DNA from: Liopterus haemorrhoidalis
Lineage: Eukaryota; Arthropoda; Insecta; Coleoptera; Dytiscidae
Length of the DNA: 64,000 nt
Direction of reading: 5' to 3'
Assembly: GCA_963971575.1 (NCBI GenBank)
Contig: OZ020611.1
Coordinates: 204,766,743-204,830,742, forward strand
Made by a program: the position numbers and the translations under genes. Position 1 is the stretch's first letter. The number at the start of each line of letters is the position of its first letter. Positions 34,764-45,670 of this stretch are shown here, in pieces. The notes under the pieces were generated by a model that saw nothing but the letters and a program-made list of their open reading frames with translations, made no database searches and was not told the DNA's origin.

Positions 34764-36260
34764 GTGCCAAATCTATTTAACAAAAATCAAAACAAATACG
34801 GAATATATCTGACTACAGTGTATTCTTATAAATTTAACAAAATGACCGACAATATTTCTCAAACAGCCAGTTATTCTCAGACAACAATACAAAATCAAAA
34901 CCACAATATGTCATATGCAAACGTAATCAAGTCTGATACCAAAAAATATCCCAAAAAGGAACAAGCCATAGTGCTAAATGCAGTAAACGGTATTAAAATA
35001 AGAGAATATGTTATTGGAATCGGAACATTAGTTGGACCAAAAAACATCACTTTTGCATCTCGCATACCAAATGACCGTATTTGCATATATCTAGAAAACA
35101 AACAAATGGTTGAAGATCTCACTCAGAAATATAAATCAATTCCAATACAGAACAATATTATCGAAATTAGAAGATTAATTACACCGACCCAAAAACTCGT
35201 CCTATCAAATGTCCACCCTTCTGTTCACGACGAAGAAATTCAGAAAGCATTGCAAATATCTGGTATTAAAACAGCATCCCGTATCAGTGCTATTAGAGCT
35301 GGTATGTAGGAAGCTGAATACAGTCACATCATGAGTTTCCGGAGACAAGTATATATTTTAAAAGATGAAAAGCAACTTATACCCAGTAGTTTACTCGTAG
35401 AATCAGAAGGTACATACAATCGCATATATATATCAGTAGATACATGCTTTATATGTCGCACTGAAGGCCATACAGCAGCTCACTGTCCCCAGAAAAATGA
35501 TAACATTGAAAGTAATCGACAGAGACAAGAAATGCCTGAAAACAATACCCAACAAACGACACATCCAGCCGACACTCACGGTAAGCAACAGAGACAAGAA
35601 ATGCCTGAAAACTGTACCCTGCAAACAATACCTCTGTCCGACAACCACGAACACCAAACACAAGACTTAACAGTACCTGATAGAAATAAAGAACAAATAA
35701 AATGTGCAAATGACATAGAAAACGCTATGCAAAAGGCACATGAAAATATAGACACCTCAACATTAGAAATTATCAGCTCACAAAATCTAGAGCAAGTAAA
35801 TGTAAACCAGACTGAAAAGAAGAGGCGAGCATCATCGTCCACAATAGACTCCAATGACAACAGGGATAGCACAATTCAAGGAGAGAACACAAGTACACAG
35901 ATAGAAAAACGGAGAAAAGACAAACCAAAAACTAAAAAGCCAAGAGGAGAGAGTCTCCAGGGACCTCTTCCACTAGAGGAATTACTAGAACCTTGTAAAA
36001 CGAAAATAGGGGAAAAACAGAATAGTTACATATTATCATATGAACAACTAAAGGACTTTCTCGAAAACGCTCATGGGCAACAGGAAGTGTTATCAATATC
36101 AAAGGACTATACGTCCGATACACAGAAACTGTTGAATATGTTGTATGACATATATCCGTGCTTCGAACATCGCGTTATGAAGGGCAGAATTACAAGACTA
36201 ACAGCAAAACTAAAACAACAACTGACATATGAAATAGAAGACTCTAGACAGTCAAATTAA
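34764..36260 (+). pseudogene. I-type element ORF1 (gag-like), one in-frame stop
   Basis: One reading frame runs from 34764 (or the internal Met at 34842) to 36260, interrupted only by TAG at 35307-35309. The N-terminal part (to residue 181) contains an RNA-binding-like segment ending LVLSNVHPSVHDEEI. After the stop comes a single CCHC zinc knuckle, CFICRTEGHTAAHC (about 35445-35487), then a hydrophilic Gln/Asn-rich region, a basic block (KRRKDKPKTKKPR) and a C-terminal segment. Knuckle plus basic domain is what non-LTR ORF1 proteins use to package their RNA. TCGTGACAGACAAGA-type direct repeats (about 35516-35610) duplicate RQRQEMPEN. Termination at the TAG would leave a protein without the knuckle. 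Confidence 0.85.
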
Positions 36261-36299
36261 AAAAAAAAAAAAAAAAAAAACATAAATTACGGCCTAAAA

Positions 36300-39200
36300 A
36301 TGGTAGCGACAATATTGCAATGGAACATTAATGGATACTACACGAGATTATCAGAAATTCAACAACTTGTATGTGAAATGCAACCTAATTTACTCTGTCT
36401 ACAGGAAACTCACTTTAAATCCAAAGATAATGGAAATTTTACAGGATATAATACTTATAGAAGAGACAGAGGAAATGAGCTACATGCTAGTGGAGGGGTA
36501 GCAATATTCATAAAAGACTCAATGTACTGCGAACCACTAATACTTAACAGCAACTTGGAAGTCATCGCAATAAAAACCTACATAGAAGGGCAAATAACCA
36601 TATGCAATATGTATCTCCCTCCTGACCAACCAGTAACAGTGGTAGAAATCGAGAACGTTATACAGCAACTACCTAAGCCGTATATAATTACTGGAGATTT
36701 TAATGGGCACAACCCACTTTGGGGATCAATATGCCTCGATGGTCGAGGCAAAATCCTAGAAAAGGCCTTTGAAGAAACCTGCTTGCTAAACGATGGATCA
36801 CCAACACATTTCTGTGCCAGAACAGGAAATTTCTCGTCAATTGACCTGACTCTGTCTGACGAAAAAACCATCGAAAACGTCCTATGGAAAGCCTTACCAG
36901 ACTTAAACGGAAGTGACCATTTCCCCATTAAAATTGAACTACTATGCAGAACTCAACCATTTAACCATACTAATATGCACAACACAAGAAAATGGAAAAT
37001 TGAATCAGCGAACTGGAATCAATATACTGAAACCCTTGAAGAAATGATTCTAAACTTTGACGAATTAGACAACATAGATCATATACTGGATACTTTTACT
37101 CAAAATATAATACATGCTGCAGAAGTCAGTATAGGATATAAAAGCATACAAAAGAGAAAAGTTGTCCCTTGGTGGAACGAGGAATGCTGGAGAGCTAGAA
37201 AAGAACACAGAAAAGCTCTAAATCATTACAAAAGAAATAGAAATGATGAAAACTTAGAAATCTTAAAAAAGACACGCTCCGCTTACCATAATATAATGCT
37301 GAAAAGTAAACAAAAATCATGGACAGAATTTGTATCCACAATGACCAAAGACACCAACGCAACGGAAATCTGGACAAAAATACGGAAAATAAATGGAAAA
37401 TATACAAATACAACTACTGATGTGTTAATTGAGAACAACACCATCATTGACACTCCTCAAGAAATAACAAACTGTATCGCTCAACACTTTCAACGTAACT
37501 CCAGTAATCAGAACTATAGCGAAGAGTTCAGAACGAGAAAGTCTGTCAAAGAAAGAGAAGAAATAATAATCCCTCCAGATATTAATAATCCACTAAATAA
37601 TCCATTTACAGAGGAAGAATTGGAATTTGCGCTAAATACTTGCAAGAACAAAAGCAGTCCAGGAGCTGATAACGTTACGTATGAGATGCTTAAACACCTT
37701 TCAAAATCTTACAAAGCATACATGTTGAAAATGTTCAACAAAATATGGGAACGTAATCAATTTCCAAACAAATGGAAAGAGGTCACAGTCATACCTCTTT
37801 TAAAGCCCAACAAGGATAAAAAACACCCAACCAACTATCGACCAATTGCCCTTTCCAGCACCATATGTAAAACAATAGAAAAAATTATTAATAACCGACT
37901 AACGTGGTACCTTGAATCGTCTAACCTACTTAGCAATGCCCAATGCGGGTTTAGGAAAGGAAGATCGACAAATGACCAATTAATTATCTTAGAATCCGAA
38001 ATACAGTCCGCCTTTCACAACAAACAACATATGTTAGCAGTTTTCTGCGATATCACTAAAGCCTACGATATGACTTGGCGCCATCATATTATTACTTCGT
38101 TGACAAAAATGGGCATCCGTGGAAATATCCTGCGCTTCATAAGAAACTTCCTATCGGACAGAAAATTCAGAGTTCATATGAAAGGCCATGTATCCGATGT
38201 ATACGAACAAGAAAATGGAGTTCCACAAGGCTCCGTCCTAGCAGTCACCCTCTTCTTAATAGCTATAAATTCTGTAGCAGAACAGATAACACTACCAGTT
38301 AAAATTCTTTTATTTGCAGATGATATTGTCATTCTGTGCAAAAACAAAAACATTAAGACGCTACAAGAAACACTACAAAGAGCCCTCAATAGTATAAAGA
38401 AGTGGTCTTGTGAAACCGGTTTTGAATTTTCACCTTCTAAGACGCAAGCAATGCATTTCTGCAGATTGTACAAATCACGTGGTGATCCAACATTAAAGCT
38501 AGGTGATCATATAATATCGTTTGTGCAAACAAAAAAGTTTCTGGGGATGACCTTTGACTACAAAGGTACGTGGAAGCAACACCTACAAAACATAAAAGTA
38601 GAATGCTACAGAAAACTTAATGTACTTAAGATGCTGGGACATTCCAAATGGGGAGCAGATAGAAATACGCTAACCACCTTGTATAAATCTCTAATCAGAT
38701 CAAAAATAGACTATGGCAGTGTAATATATCAGTCAGCGAAAGTTTCTAACCTTAAAATCATCGATACTATTCATAATACGGCACTTAGGATAATAACAGG
38801 AGCATACAGAACTAGCCCAGTTAAAAGTCTACTGGCAGAAACTGGTGAACCATCTCTTCAAAGACGCAGGATGCAGCTTACCGTGAGTTATGTCGCCAAA
38901 CTTGCTAGCAAGCCATATCACCCTACATATCCATACCTATTCAAACCGGGACCCCATACAGAGCTCCGCAATCAGTACCCACTTCAAACCAAAATTGTTC
39001 ACACCCTCAGCGAAATAGACTCTAATATTCCACAAATACTACCTAAGTATACCATCCGATACCCTCCTTGGACAATTACACGCCCGACTTCTAACACTGA
39101 GCTTGTAAAGTACCCAAAAAATAGTACCTTACCACTACAATTACAACAGTTATTTGCGGAAATATGTGAAAAAGTTGGTGATGGTCAAAAAATATACACA

Positions 39201-39998
39201 GATGGATCCAGAGTGGACAATAAAACAGGGGCAGGTATAGTACTCCCACAATCCAGTATGTCATATAGACTACCGGATGAAAGCAGTACATACACCGCAG
39301 AGGTATTCGCTATCCTAAAAGCACTCGAGCAAATTAAAGAAAAAAATGAAGAACACCAAAGATATTTAATAATTACAGACTCACTCAGTGCTTTACAGGA
39401 CATATGCCATCCATACACACAACACCCCTTCACAGGACGAATCCAAGAGCTCATCCACCAACTCCAGCTAGAGCAAAACACCGTACACTTCATCTGGGTA
39501 CCGTCACATGTCGGGATAAATGGAAATGAAGCGGCGGACCAAAAAGCAAGAGAGGGCACGAATTTAATCCACCCCGAAGAACACCTTAAAAGCTTAGACT
39601 ATGACTGGAAGAATTATGCAAAAAAGCAAATAATGGAACAGTGGGAAATAGAGTGGCAGCGTACATCAGAAAACAAATTAAGAGAGATCAAGAACACTAT
39701 TAAACCGTGGAAAATACCCGGCTCTAGAAGAGAACAAATACTTATAACCAGGCTAAGAATAGGGCACTGCCAACTAACACACAAGTTCTTGTTTGACAGC
39801 ACAACAACCGATAGATGCCCTACCTGCCACACAAAAACCTCAGTAAAACATGTCCTCACCGAGTGTCCCCAATATGACGAAGAAAGAAGAAAGCATGCGA
39901 TGCCCAACAATTTGTGCGAAGCCCTGTGCAACGACCCAGTGCAACTACAGAAGACCCTTAATTTTCTGATAGCCACAAAATTAGACAAATATATTTAA
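36300..39998 (+). CDS. I-type element ORF2: APE endonuclease, reverse transcriptase, RNase H
   Basis: An intact 1232-residue frame. Residues 1-215 are an apurinic-type endonuclease (QWNINGY near 7, LQETH near 34, TGDFNGHN near 130, SIDLTLS near 180, GSDHFPI near 204) that nicks target DNA. Residues about 430-720 are the RT (NYRPIALSS near 512, AQCGFRKGRST near 547, the box-A equivalent CDITKAYD near 583, PQGSV near 642, catalytic FADD at 672-675). Residues about 960-1090 are RNase H, with Asp in YTDGS, Glu in TAEV, Asp in ITDSLSAL and Asp in GNEAAD all present. A CxxC...HxxxxC motif (1173-1189) follows LRIGHCQLTHKFL. The ORF begins 40 bases after ORF1, beyond a run of about 20 A. No lesion is visible, so it may encode active enzyme. 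Confidence 0.95.
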   Translation: MVATILQWNINGYYTRLSEIQQLVCEMQPNLLCLQETHFKSKDNGNFTGYNTYRRDRGNELHASGGVAIFIKDSMYCEPLILNSNLEVIAIKTYIEGQITICNMYLPPDQPVTVVEIENVIQQLPKPYIITGDFNGHNPLWGSICLDGRGKILEKAFEETCLLNDGSPTHFCARTGNFSSIDLTLSDEKTIENVLWKALPDLNGSDHFPIKIELLCRTQPFNHTNMHNTRKWKIESANWNQYTETLEEMILNFDELDNIDHILDTFTQNIIHAAEVSIGYKSIQKRKVVPWWNEECWRARKEHRKALNHYKRNRNDENLEILKKTRSAYHNIMLKSKQKSWTEFVSTMTKDTNATEIWTKIRKINGKYTNTTTDVLIENNTIIDTPQEITNCIAQHFQRNSSNQNYSEEFRTRKSVKEREEIIIPPDINNPLNNPFTEEELEFALNTCKNKSSPGADNVTYEMLKHLSKSYKAYMLKMFNKIWERNQFPNKWKEVTVIPLLKPNKDKKHPTNYRPIALSSTICKTIEKIINNRLTWYLESSNLLSNAQCGFRKGRSTNDQLIILESEIQSAFHNKQHMLAVFCDITKAYDMTWRHHIITSLTKMGIRGNILRFIRNFLSDRKFRVHMKGHVSDVYEQENGVPQGSVLAVTLFLIAINSVAEQITLPVKILLFADDIVILCKNKNIKTLQETLQRALNSIKKWSCETGFEFSPSKTQAMHFCRLYKSRGDPTLKLGDHIISFVQTKKFLGMTFDYKGTWKQHLQNIKVECYRKLNVLKMLGHSKWGADRNTLTTLYKSLIRSKIDYGSVIYQSAKVSNLKIIDTIHNTALRIITGAYRTSPVKSLLAETGEPSLQRRRMQLTVSYVAKLASKPYHPTYPYLFKPGPHTELRNQYPLQTKIVHTLSEIDSNIPQILPKYTIRYPPWTITRPTSNTELVKYPKNSTLPLQLQQLFAEICEKVGDGQKIYTDGSRVDNKTGAGIVLPQSSMSYRLPDESSTYTAEVFAILKALEQIKEKNEEHQRYLIITDSLSALQDICHPYTQHPFTGRIQELIHQLQLEQNTVHFIWVPSHVGINGNEAADQKAREGTNLIHPEEHLKSLDYDWKNYAKKQIMEQWEIEWQRTSENKLREIKNTIKPWKIPGSRREQILITRLRIGHCQLTHKFLFDSTTTDRCPTCHTKTSVKHVLTECPQYDEERRKHAMPNNLCEALCNDPVQLQKTLNFLIATKLDKYI

Positions 39999-40523
39999 CT
40001 ATTAAATAAATCTACTCATTATAAAATGTAATTAATGTAAAACCAAAAATTGTAAACCAATGTAACTGTTATAAAGACGCTAATAGCAGCACGCTGATGC
40101 GTCTCTAATTATAAATAAATAAATAAAAATTGTATGTACCTATTTATTATTTTATTTTGGAATTTATTATTATTTTTTCTTAAAAGTTTATATTTTTTGG
40201 TTATATGTAATTTATAGTTTTATCCAAGAGTTTATAAAATAAAATTATTGAAAGAAAAATATGCATTGTTTAATTTTATGTGAAATTCGCTTAATTGGGG
40301 CAGCCGCTTAGTTGGGCCAAAATGTCTAAGTCCCGATGTGTCCCAATTAAGCGGAATCGACTGTAATTCTAATTTGTACCTACTATTTTTACATTTCTAA
40401 AAGGAAATATTGCATTTCATTATAATACTAATATAGTAATCTTAATGTTAATTTTATATTATTTAACATAAAAATAACATACTGTCATACACATTTTTTT
40501 AAAACTTTTTTAAGATGAAATAA

Positions 40524-40683
40524 TGTCTGTTTCTTTGGTTTAGGCGGAACTAGATTTTCAATTCTAGTTACTTTTACCGATTGATTGAAGCTTTTGATCA
40601 TTTTGTTCAAAAAAACTTCAATGACAACTTGAAATAAAAATGAAAATTTCGGTTAGTTCCGCCTAATCGTTTGGAATAGACTG
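40524..40683. mobile_element. Family A MITE, short divergent copy
   Basis: The termini GTCTGTTTCTTTGGTTTAGG and the inverse of CGTTTGGAATAGACTGT match the A family of 47.6-49.3 kb, including GCGGAACTAGATTTT next to the end. At 160 bp it is much shorter than those copies. It lies within the outer hAT-like element. Confidence 0.65.
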
Positions 40684-40751
40684 TACACATTACATTTTTT
40701 TCTAACACTAATATAGCAATCCTAATAATAGTTTTATTAATAAATAAATTA

Positions 40752-41020
40752 TAATAGGGGATAGGCATGATTTTTTATTTTTTTTTTTATTATATTCCTC
40801 TTGTTGCAAATAAACAAAAAAATCAGCTTTGCATTTTTTTTTGTCGCTAGGGGCGACGGCCCCTAACGCACTAAGGAAAAGGGCGCTGACGGGCTTGCTA
40901 AGGGGCGCCATTGCGAAGATGAGGACCTTAAATTTTGAGAGGTAAGAACCTTGTTTTTATTTACCAAGGGCGCCAAAACACGGCTCTGCCCCTAGCGCAA
41001 GTTTTCCTTACTGCGGCTCT
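40752..41020 (-). mobile_element. Truncated hAT MITE copy (family of 9469-9726) and adjacent repeat
   Basis: 40850-41020 is a reverse, 5'-damaged relative of the MITE at 9469 (GGGCGCTGACGGGCTTG, CGCTAGGGGCA on the inverse strand, end CTTACTGCGGCTCTG). The part before it (TAGGGGATAGGCATG...) is similar to 7795-7890. A TSD is not visible because the other end is lost. Confidence 0.6.
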
Positions 41021-41021
41021 G

Positions 41022-41472
41022 GTCACTGGATTATACAAAGTAGCGCAACGGCGGACATACTGGGGCTAAAAATGTCGCCAACACAAATGAGTTTCAGTGA
41101 TTCCAACAGTAAAAAAATAAGAAACTAGTACTACCAAAATTTTTATTATAAACATTGTAATCACGATCTTTTTAATCAAAGATGCACTATAACAAAATTG
41201 TGGTAGAATTTCAATTATTTTTTTTATTTTTATTAAATAAAATGGATATAATATATAAATTTAAATGAAACTAAACTTTAAATATTCAAACCGCTGACAA
41301 AGGAGGTTATTAAATTAGAGCGAGAAAGAGAGATGTGACAGCTCAGACGCAAACTTAAGAACGTAAAAATTGCTGCTTTAGTTTGCTTAATAGGGGAAAC
41401 AATGTTGCCAATTAAACCCTGGGGTCTGTCGGCTTCTTCAAAGGCTTGCGCTACTTTGTATAATCCAGTGAC
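41022..41472. mobile_element. Element with perfect 27-bp inverted termini
   Basis: GTCACTGGATTATACAAAGT continues to AGCGCAA at 41048 and is mirrored exactly at 41446-41472. The 451-bp unit has no coding capacity, and the flanks show no clear duplication. The perfect termini suggest a fairly young MITE of unknown superfamily. Confidence 0.7.
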
Positions 41473-42152
41473 TTTAGGCCTCGTTGGTCGTTCGCATTGT
41501 TTGCAAAAATTAGAAGTTTCTTCTTATTTTTTTCTTTTTCTGCTAACTGCTAAGAGGAATAAGAACTAACACTATTAGTATTGTTATATCTCAATAGATG
41601 GCACGTATATTTTGTGTACTAATTTTAATAAAAATAAAATTTTTAAGGTTCCAGCGCCTCTAGCGGTAGTTTCTGAATTTCAAAGTTTAAACATCGACAT
41701 CGGTAGTCTACTACCGATGTTTTATCGATACTATCGCCATCTGAACATCGATGTTTTTAAAAAAAACATCGATGTTTTCGATACAGTCATGTTTTTTACC
41801 CAGCCCTAGTATCTACGTTACTGAAAATAGCATACCAACGAATTGTAAATAAAAAATATGCGTCAGCATTTTCAAGCAGAAGTGGTTAGATAAAGCGACA
41901 CAATCTTTGTTTACCGGACAATTTCATTTCCGAGGACTTTTTCGCCTTTGTGCAAAAAGTTTTATGGCGACCCTCGATAATTTGTAACGCTTAAAGAGAT
42001 TTTTATGTTAGTAAATAACAACATTTTCAACAGGAACTTTATAGATAAATTACAAATCCTTTGAACATGTAATTATCAAAATAAATTACATACATTGCAT
42101 TACAACGAAAAAAGTCTTTACACATTTTTGCTTTTTCTATGATAGTTTAAAG

Positions 42153-42468
42153 CAGTGTTTCTCAATCAAAAACGCACCGCGGACCAGTAAAATATATAAT
42201 TTTTTAACGTGGACCACTAATAATAATTGTTGGTTCATTTTTTGCAAGAAAACAAATATATTTAATGAGCTACTAAATAAATTTATTTTATTTGTAGAAA
42301 ATCACAGAAAATTTATAGAAAATAAACAAAATATAAATTATTTACTTAAAAAAGGTGCATGAAAAATAACAAAAAATCTGCAAAAAGCACATACAAAAAC
42401 TTTCGCGGACCACTAAATTTTTTCTGGGGACCACCGGTGATCCGCGGACCACCTGTTGAGAAACACTG
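42153..42468. mobile_element. hAT MITE with perfect 8-bp TSD GTTTAAAG
   Basis: The ends CAGTGTTTCTCAATC and GTTGAGAAACACTG are inverted. GTTTAAAG flanks both sides (42145-42152, 42469-42476). Subterminal GCGGACCA motifs recur on both sides, as in many hAT MITEs. It is non-coding. A related end fragment lies near 52708-52755. Confidence 0.92.
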
Positions 42469-42488
42469 GTTTAAAGGTTATTAGACTG

Positions 42489-43263
42489 CAATGGCGCAGC
42501 CAGGATTTTGTCTTGGGGAGGGCGGAATCAAATTACGAGGGCACGCGGGCCGCAGACGGCCCTCAACCTCATTTTTTGTGGCCCCTGCAGCGGTAATCAA
42601 AATCACTTGAGCTTATTTAAGGGAAAAATATATTTAAAAATGTAAAATATACTCTCTTACCCTTTTCTGTTTATAAAAAAAATGTCAAGAAACCCTTGGG
42701 GATATTTAAAGTTCCGTCACTGCTTATCATTATCGACACCCCTGCTGTTGGATTTTGATGTTTATATCAGATAATAATTCCATTATTTGTTAATAAAAAA
42801 CTGTAATTGTTAATCCATGTATCAAGAACTTTCACTTGATTTTTTCTTCGATAAATACATATCTATTTATATTTTTCGCGGGATATATTTTTGAAGTCTC
42901 AATATTTCTCTTATTTATGTTCAGTTCTCTAAATCAGCCGCTTGACCACAGTTTGTACCGAACGAACAGACTCATGTGACGGAATAAGGATTTCTTGATT
43001 ATACCTACGAAAACCTAAAAATAACAGGTAAATGTGTTTTCATTTGAACAATAATTATGTCACTTTATCAAGAGTAGGCAAACTTAAAAAAATGTTTACT
43101 TATACGAAAAAAAAAATGCCAATATTGTTACAATGAAGTAATTTAAAAATTAACTACTGTTGTGGTTAACAATTATTATCTTCAACTTCCCGAGCAGCAC
43201 CGTGTAATCTGCTTGTCCTGGGAGGGGCCCAGGCCCATCAGTCCCCCCTTGGCTGCGCCACTG
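42489..43263. mobile_element. hAT-like element, TSD TTAGACTG/TTAGGCTG
   Basis: The left end CAATGGCGCAGCCAGGA and right end CCTTGGCTGCGCCACTG are inverted. The 8-base flanks at 42481-42488 and 43264-43271 differ at one position. The right 240 bp match 60-334 of this window. A decayed D fragment (about 42840-43020) is embedded. No transposase. Confidence 0.8.
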
Positions 43264-43715
43264 TTAGGCTGGAAAATCGAGTTAAATTGAGAAAATTAGC
43301 GTGACCAAACATGTCCGCACAAGAAGAATACTCACGCGAAAATGCCTACAGAAATGTACGCACAGTCATAAGTGCTCACACGAAAACTCACATGGAATAG
43401 ACCATATTAGTAACTACGTCACAAAATGGGATTCAGTGCTGCCGCCTCGCGGTTGGTTTACTTGGTTACGTTTTGGTTAAGTTTTCAAAGTAAGAAAATG
43501 CTTCACATCAAAACTACAAGTCAATATTTATTTATTAAAATTCTTATTTTATACATTATAATTTAATATGTCATTATTTTTGCAGAACAATATTATTTTG
43601 CAGGTTAATTTTGAAAAATTTACGTTAATAATCGTTATTATGGCAAGTAACATAGCAATAAGTGTGTGTGCCATATCTAAATGGTTTGAAGGAACAATAT
43701 GTTGATCTTAAGTTA

Positions 43716-44513
43716 GTTTTACACAGTTCAATTAATTGATCAACAAATTGTTTTTTGTCAATTAACACGTTCGCGGACAGTACGGCTATAACCGTCGAAT
43801 ATTTTTCCAGCTCAGGTCATGACGGTCTAAACCGTCCTACTTTTTTATTCAAATATACAAATGACGGCTGGGGCAGGTTTTAATTCCATTTAAGTATATG
43901 AAAACTAGTATAAACTGTCCTATTAGGAATATACCAAACACAGTAAATGTCCTATTATAAACAAAAATCTAAAAAAGTGACATTTTGGGTACATCTCATT
44001 GTACAAAACTGTCCGCGAACGTGTTAATTGAAAAATTTATTGGTAACCTTGGGAACAAAAACTTCACTTTACACACATCAATTTATTTATCAATATTTTT
44101 GAAAATTTTTACATTACCAACTGTAAAACATGTTGACCTATTTATCAAAATGAAAATATTGAAAAACTCTTCACAAAATTACGAGCTGTGAACAAAAACA
44201 AACGAAATAACCTAGATGATGATAAATTAGAACGTTTGAGGTTATGTTGGATTTGAAACTGAAACACAAATAATATGTTTCGAGGTTATGCTACAACTAA
44301 ACAGTTGGCAATATCTTAACAGATAAAAGTATACCTAGAATTCCCTAAAAAATTGATGAAAAATTGACGAAAAATAGAACTTGTTCTATTTTCAAAATAA
44401 ATTGATCAAATTTTTTGTCAATTAATTGACGAAATTTTTACGCTTTACACACATCAATTAATTGAATGCCAACTTTTTCAATTAATTGATCAATTAATTG
44501 AATCGTGTAAAAC
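43716..44513. mobile_element. Inverted-repeat element with AATTAATTGATCAA termini
   Basis: GTTTTACACAGTTCAATTAA, then TTGATCAA, is mirrored at 44486-44513. Additional CAATTAATTGA motifs occur near both ends. A piggyBac-like MITE (43766-44023) inserted near its left end. No TSD is clear. Confidence 0.6.
43766..44023. mobile_element. piggyBac-like MITE with TTAA duplication
   Basis: The ends CACGTTCGCGGACAGT and ACTGTCCGCGAACGTG are perfect inverted repeats flanked by TTAA at 43762-43765 and 44024-44027, the hallmark of piggyBac. Inside are GACGGTCTAAACCGTCCT and related short repeats. 258 bp, non-coding. Confidence 0.85.
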
Positions 44514-44673
44514 CCACTTTATTTTATCCATTATTGTTTTTCATTTACATCTGTCAAAAAACGAAAAAATTTGCAAGTAAGAATGTAGACATTTAGAATA
44601 TAGAAATGATTACGATTTGGAGCAAAACAATACACCATTATGCACTCTAAAACAAAATATTAATGATTACTTA

Positions 44674-45045
44674 CCCAGCAAACATTCAACTAACGGCCGA
44701 ATGCTGGCAAACTGCTTTTATGCTGGTAAATTACTGGCACCAAAAGTAAGTGCAACGCCAGTATTAATAATGTACTTCACATTTGTATTTCGCATTCCGC
44801 CTATACGAAGTACTTTACCAGCATTTTATAAGCACTCTTCTTCACTCATACTTTTTACTTAAAACCATCAGAAATAAATCTTGCAACTAATGCGATTATT
44901 TAGCACTTTACCGTTGCTGGGCCAGCAACTGATACATCAGTGGGCCAGTAACGGCCCCGGGGACACCGGGGTACTGGCCCATTACTTTCAATGCCGGGGA
45001 GTATGTGCTTTACCAGTACTGGCCCGTATAAAAATGTTTGCTGGG
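44674..45045. mobile_element. MITE with CCCAGCAAACATT termini
   Basis: CCCAGCAAACATTC at the left and AATGTTTGCTGGG at the right, with TA outside both. It contains several CTGGCCCA/TGGGCCAGTA and CCGGGG motifs, GC-rich against the flanks. 372 bp. The superfamily cannot be fixed from termini alone. Confidence 0.7.
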
Positions 45046-45589
45046 TAGTGTTAATTAAATAAATACTAAAGATATTTCGATTTTCATATTATTTAAAAAC
45101 GTAAACTATAAATATATCTTCGAATCCTTATTTATATGCTTATATGATTATTATTCAATAATAAAATTTATGTGAAGTGTGAATCTTCACACATTTCTGG
45201 GTTTTGCAGGTATTTAGTAACTGAATGATGATTATTTGGGATGCCAAAACAAATTTTATGTCAAAATATTTTTTTATGAAGTTTGATTCGAATGTCTAAT
45301 ACCATTATTTAAGTTTCTAAATATGTGCAGTATTTTATTTATATAGCAAGGTTCAGTAAGATTTTTAAAATTGCGCCTATGGCTTCCACAGGTTGCTTAA
45401 ATCATAAGCCCCGCCCTCTGATTTCGTCAAACAGAATTAAATTATAATTTCAACACTTCCCACTGGTTATTAAATTTACGTTATTAAAAAATAAATGCAA
45501 CATTTACCAATATATAACTAGAATTTTGACAAAATAATTTAAACAAAATAAAAATGAAAAAAAAAATACAAAAAAATAAAATTAACAGG

Positions 45590-45670
45590 ATTCGAACGTA
45601 GCAACGTTCGAACTGCAAATTACAAAGTGCACGACAAAAGCAACTGCGCTACTAGAGCTACTGATCTGGT
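45590..45670 (-). ncRNA. tRNA-like module inside repeat D, best preserved
   Basis: On the minus strand, TAGCGCAGTTGCTT fits the tRNA A box and CGTTCGAATCCTG fits the B box. Between them is an anticodon-arm-sized region plus an extra hairpin (GTTCGAACGTTGCTACGTTCGAA). The upstream GATCAGTAGCTCTAGTAGC is shared with the module at 18471, so the tRNA-derived part belongs to the family. Confidence 0.55.

Larger units (their letters stand above)
34506..40126 (+). mobile_element. Essentially full-length I-type non-LTR retrotransposon
   Basis: AAATTGTATGT at 34495-34505 and 40127-40137 is an 11-bp target duplication. Between the copies lie a 5' leader (about 260 bp), ORF1 with a CCHC knuckle, a 20-base A tract, ORF2 with endonuclease, RT and RNase H, and a 3' tail ending in TAAATAAATAAATAAAA. 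The TAA-rich tail, RNase H and 10-14-bp TSD fit the I superfamily (I or Nimb type). AGACGC and GCGTCT (about 40075-40104) can form a hairpin just before the tail, a plausible RT recognition structure. ORF1 has one stop codon; otherwise it looks recent. Confidence 0.9.
34164..40363. mobile_element. Tigger-like MITE split by an I-type retrotransposon
   Basis: The termini CAGACGATTCCGCTTAATTG and the inverse CAGTCGATTCCGCTTAATTG are flanked by TA (34162-34163, 40364-40365). The motif CGCTTAATTGGG recurs several times inside both halves. Without the retrotransposon the unit is about 570 bp and non-coding. Such termini are typical of pogo/Tigger relatives. Confidence 0.85.
33953..41808. mobile_element. 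hAT-like element with 8-bp TSD GTATCTAC, outermost layer of a nest
   Basis: The left end TAGAGTTGTACATCG and right end CCCAGCCCTA (inverse TAGGGCTGGG) resemble hAT termini. GTATCTAC flanks both (33945-33952 and 41809-41816). Both ends carry inverted runs of ACATCGATGTTTT. The 7.9-kb span is mostly later insertions: a Tigger-like MITE holding an I-type element, an A-family MITE, a hAT MITE fragment and an inverted-repeat element. No hAT transposase is visible. Confidence 0.8.

Noticed and set aside
39185..39988. Minus-strand frames of 124 codons
   Set aside because: Antisense shadows of the I-element ORF2, which explains the sequence fully.
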